Part shown: piece after piece, positions 62,357 to 64,000 of the stretch | How positions within the stretch are numbered: the stretch's first letter is position 1 | Layout of the letters: every line of letters begins with the position of its first letter | NCBI RefSeq assembly: GCF_003313335.1 | Contig: NZ_QMHP01000004.1 | Location: forward strand, 358,761-422,760 | DNA: 64,000 bases | Direction: 5' to 3' | Source of the DNA: Pedobacter zeaxanthinifaciens | GTDB lineage: Bacteria; Bacteroidota; Bacteroidia; Sphingobacteriales; Sphingobacteriaceae | The notes under the pieces: generated by a model | Database searches by the model: none | Told to the model about the DNA's origin: nothing | Seen by the model: the letters and a program-made list of their open reading frames with translations, nothing else | Made by a program: the position numbers and the translations under genes

Positions 62357-64000
62357 ATGAAGAAAATTTTCAAGCGCATTGCACTATTTTCGGTGCTCGG
62401 AGTAAGTGTACAGTTGGCACAAGCTCAAGTCAAAATAGGAGATAATCCTACAGCAATTAACAAAGCTTCTATTCTAGAATTAGAAAGTGGTAGCAAAGGT
62501 TTATTGTTTCCACGCGTTAGCCTAACTAACACAACTACTTGGGGCTTGGCAGCAGGAAGTACTCCGGACGCTGGTATGGTGGTTTACAACACCAAAACAG
62601 TTACTGCAGGCTTTACTGGTTCAACGGCATATCCTGCTACACAACCAGATGGAACGGGTTTGTACTACTGGGACGGAAATGGCTGGGTAGCTGTTAGAGG
62701 TAACACAGGTAACTTTATTCTTAATGGTACAGGTGCTCCAGCTGCAAGTACAGGAAATGACGGAGATTATTATATCGATCCAACGACAAATAAAATCTAC
62801 GGGCCCAAAGCCGGTGGCGCATGGCCTGCTGGAATAAGTTTAATTGGTGCAACAGGTGCTGCAGGTGCAAATGGTAAGTCTGCCTTTGAAGTTTGGCAGT
62901 CGCTTCCTGGTAACTCTAGTAAAACACTTACAGATTACTTCACTTCTATTACTGGTCCTGCTGGACTTAATGGAGCCGACGGAAAATCTTTGCTAAGTGG
63001 TTCTGGCGCTCCTTCTGGTAGTACAGGAAAGGACGGTGACTTCTTTATTGATCCTACAACAAATACTATTTATGGCCCTAAAACTGGCGGTGTATGGCCT
63101 CCAGGTGTAAGTATCGTTGGAGCTACTGGCCCTGCTGGTGCCAATGGTAAATCTGCTTTTGAAATATGGCAGTCGTTACCAGGTAATTCTAGTAAAACGA
63201 TTACAGAATACTTCAATTCTATTACTGGCCCTGCCGGCGCAGACGGCAAAACTATCTTAAACGGAACAGGCGCTCCTTCTGGTACTACTGGCAAGGACGG
63301 CGATTTCTATATTGACCCTACATCAAATACTATCTATGGCCCTAAAGCCGGCGGGGTATGGCCGGCAGGTGTGAGCATTGTTGGCGCTGCAGGTGCCAAT
63401 GGTAAATCTGCGTTTGAAGTTTGGCAGGCACTCCCTGGCAATTCTAGTAAGACAATCACAGATTACCTGGCTTCTATTACAGGCCCTGCTGGCGCAACAG
63501 GTGCTACAGGTGCCGATGGTAAATCTGCGTTTGAGGTTTGGCAGGCACTTCCGGGCAACGCTGGTAAAACAATTACAGATTACCTAGCAGCTATCACTGG
63601 TCCTACTGGCGCAACAGGCGCTACAGGTGCCGATGGTAAATCTGCGTTTGAGGTTTGGCAGGCACTTCCTGGCAATGCTGGTAAAACAATTACCGATTAT
63701 CTTGCAGCTATTACAGGTGCAACAGGATCTGCCGGTGCTGATGGCAAAACTATCTTGAACGGAGCAGGTGTGCCATCTGGTGCTACCGGTAAGGACGGCG
63801 ATTTCTATATCGATCCTACAACAAATACAATCTACGGCCCTAAAGCCGGCGGCATATGGCCTGCAGGCGTAAGCATTGTTGGTGCTACTGGCGCAACAGG
63901 TGCTACAGGTGCCGATGGTAAATCTGCATTTGAGGTTTGGCAGGCACTTCCTGGCAACGCTGGTAAAACAATTACAGATTACCTAGCAGCTATCACTGGT
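62357..64000 (+). CDS. exported mosaic-repeat protein with collagen-like spacers (3' end beyond window)
   Basis: 548 residues are visible, in frame to the right edge. A signal peptide (RIALFSVLGVSVQLAQAQ) is followed by a ~100-residue unique domain (NKASILELESGSKGLLFPRV, GLYYWDGNGWVAV) of the kind found at the N-terminus of Bacteroidota surface repeat proteins. Two modules then alternate. Module A (~45 residues: GAPSGTTGKDGDFYIDPTSN, IYGPKAGGVWPAGVSIVGA) occurs four times. Module B (28 residues: GKSAFEVWQALPGNAGKTIT then DYLAAITG) occurs six times, starting at 62873, 63146, 63401, 63518, 63635 and 63917. Spacers are collagen-like Gly-x-y triplets (GATGATGAD). It is probably a surface fibre or adhesin; this is inference. 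Confidence 0.88.
   Translation, partial: MKKIFKRIALFSVLGVSVQLAQAQVKIGDNPTAINKASILELESGSKGLLFPRVSLTNTTTWGLAAGSTPDAGMVVYNTKTVTAGFTGSTAYPATQPDGTGLYYWDGNGWVAVRGNTGNFILNGTGAPAASTGNDGDYYIDPTTNKIYGPKAGGAWPAGISLIGATGAAGANGKSAFEVWQSLPGNSSKTLTDYFTSITGPAGLNGADGKSLLSGSGAPSGSTGKDGDFFIDPTTNTIYGPKTGGVWPPGVSIVGATGPAGANGKSAFEIWQSLPGNSSKTITEYFNSITGPAGADGKTILNGTGAPSGTTGKDGDFYIDPTSNTIYGPKAGGVWPAGVSIVGAAGANGKSAFEVWQALPGNSSKTITDYLASITGPAGATGATGADGKSAFEVWQALPGNAGKTITDYLAAITGPTGATGATGADGKSAFEVWQALPGNAGKTITDYLAAITGATGSAGADGKTILNGAGVPSGATGKDGDFYIDPTTNTIYGPKAGGIWPAGVSIVGATGATGATGADGKSAFEVWQALPGNAGKTITDYLAAITG
62873..64000 (+). repeat. in-frame DNA repeat array of modules A and B
   Basis: The B-module starts at 63401, 63518 and 63635 are spaced exactly 117 bases (39 codons), with nearly identical DNA between the second and third. 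Older copies (62873, 63146) are more diverged. This gradient indicates recent expansion by unequal recombination at the right end. Confidence 0.85.

Noticed and set aside
62720..64000. Regularly spaced repeats resembling a CRISPR or satellite array
   Set aside because: The repeats stay in one open frame from a signal-peptide protein, the period is a multiple of three, and the spacers encode Gly triplets. It is a protein repeat.

Overview
The window looks like AT-rich chromosome of a Bacteroidota bacterium of the Sphingobacteriaceae, most like Pedobacter. The reasons are a SusC/SusD/SusE starch locus, an ECF sigma/FecR pair, DUF1800/DUF1501, DUF2723, Bacteroidota-type -7 boxes (TAnnTTTG) and a lack of strong Shine-Dalgarno sites. 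The genus is an inference from gene content and style; no 16S gene is present. I see no rRNA, CRISPR array, integrase or transposase.

Layout. 1-1336: ECF sigma factor with a FecR anti-sigma factor cut by the left edge. 1662-5800: stress and osmotic genes (DUF2383-like four-helix protein, small YtxH-like membrane protein, MscS channel, SemiSWEET, Gln-rich low-complexity protein). 5829-9431 (minus): unrecognised cytoplasmic helical-barrel protein coupled to an SDR oxidoreductase, then a DUF4142 lipoprotein. 9618-11781: unknown protein plus FAD oxidoreductase with a C-terminal Rieske domain. 12124-15388: DUF1800 and Tat-exported DUF1501 pair.

15545-36994 is a complete alpha-glucan utilization locus: LacI-type regulator, two perfect palindromic operators, SusC, SusD, two small exported proteins, SusE/F-like starch-binding lipoprotein, GH31, GH13, beta-phosphoglucomutase, GH65 maltose phosphorylase, lipoprotein GH13, SLC45-like sugar transporter and CBM48-GH13 lipoprotein. 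Surface enzymes and SusCDE would bind and cut starch-like glucans, the MFS carrier would import maltose, and GH65 plus PgmB would convert it to glucose and glucose-6-phosphate.

38395-41853 (minus) is the most striking module: an NrtR-like Nudix regulator, a short divergent PRPP-synthetase paralog, a mini-HAD protein and a nicotinamide phosphoribosyltransferase. Three matching palindromes (TTGCGTA-N5-TACGCAA type) lie in it, two of them overlapping good -7 boxes. The enzyme pair resembles the phage NAD+ reconstitution pathway NARP1, and a normal prs gene lies only 8 kb away.

41969-51635 is largely housekeeping: S10-like peptidase, accA, DUF2723 glycosyltransferase, tRNA-Gln, prs, rplY, pth. 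Between the genes are several palindromic CCCGA..TCGGG elements. 51673-57594 (minus) is a signalling operon of two hybrid histidine kinases around a CheR methyltransferase, without CheB. 57732-60899 holds an ArsC/Spx-like reductase, an exported CarboxypepD_reg-like protein and an M1 peptidase. 60967-61813 is a small cassette: a DUF559 nuclease-like gene between two imperfect direct repeats. 62357 to the right edge is the start of a large exported mosaic-repeat protein with collagen-like GATGATG spacers.
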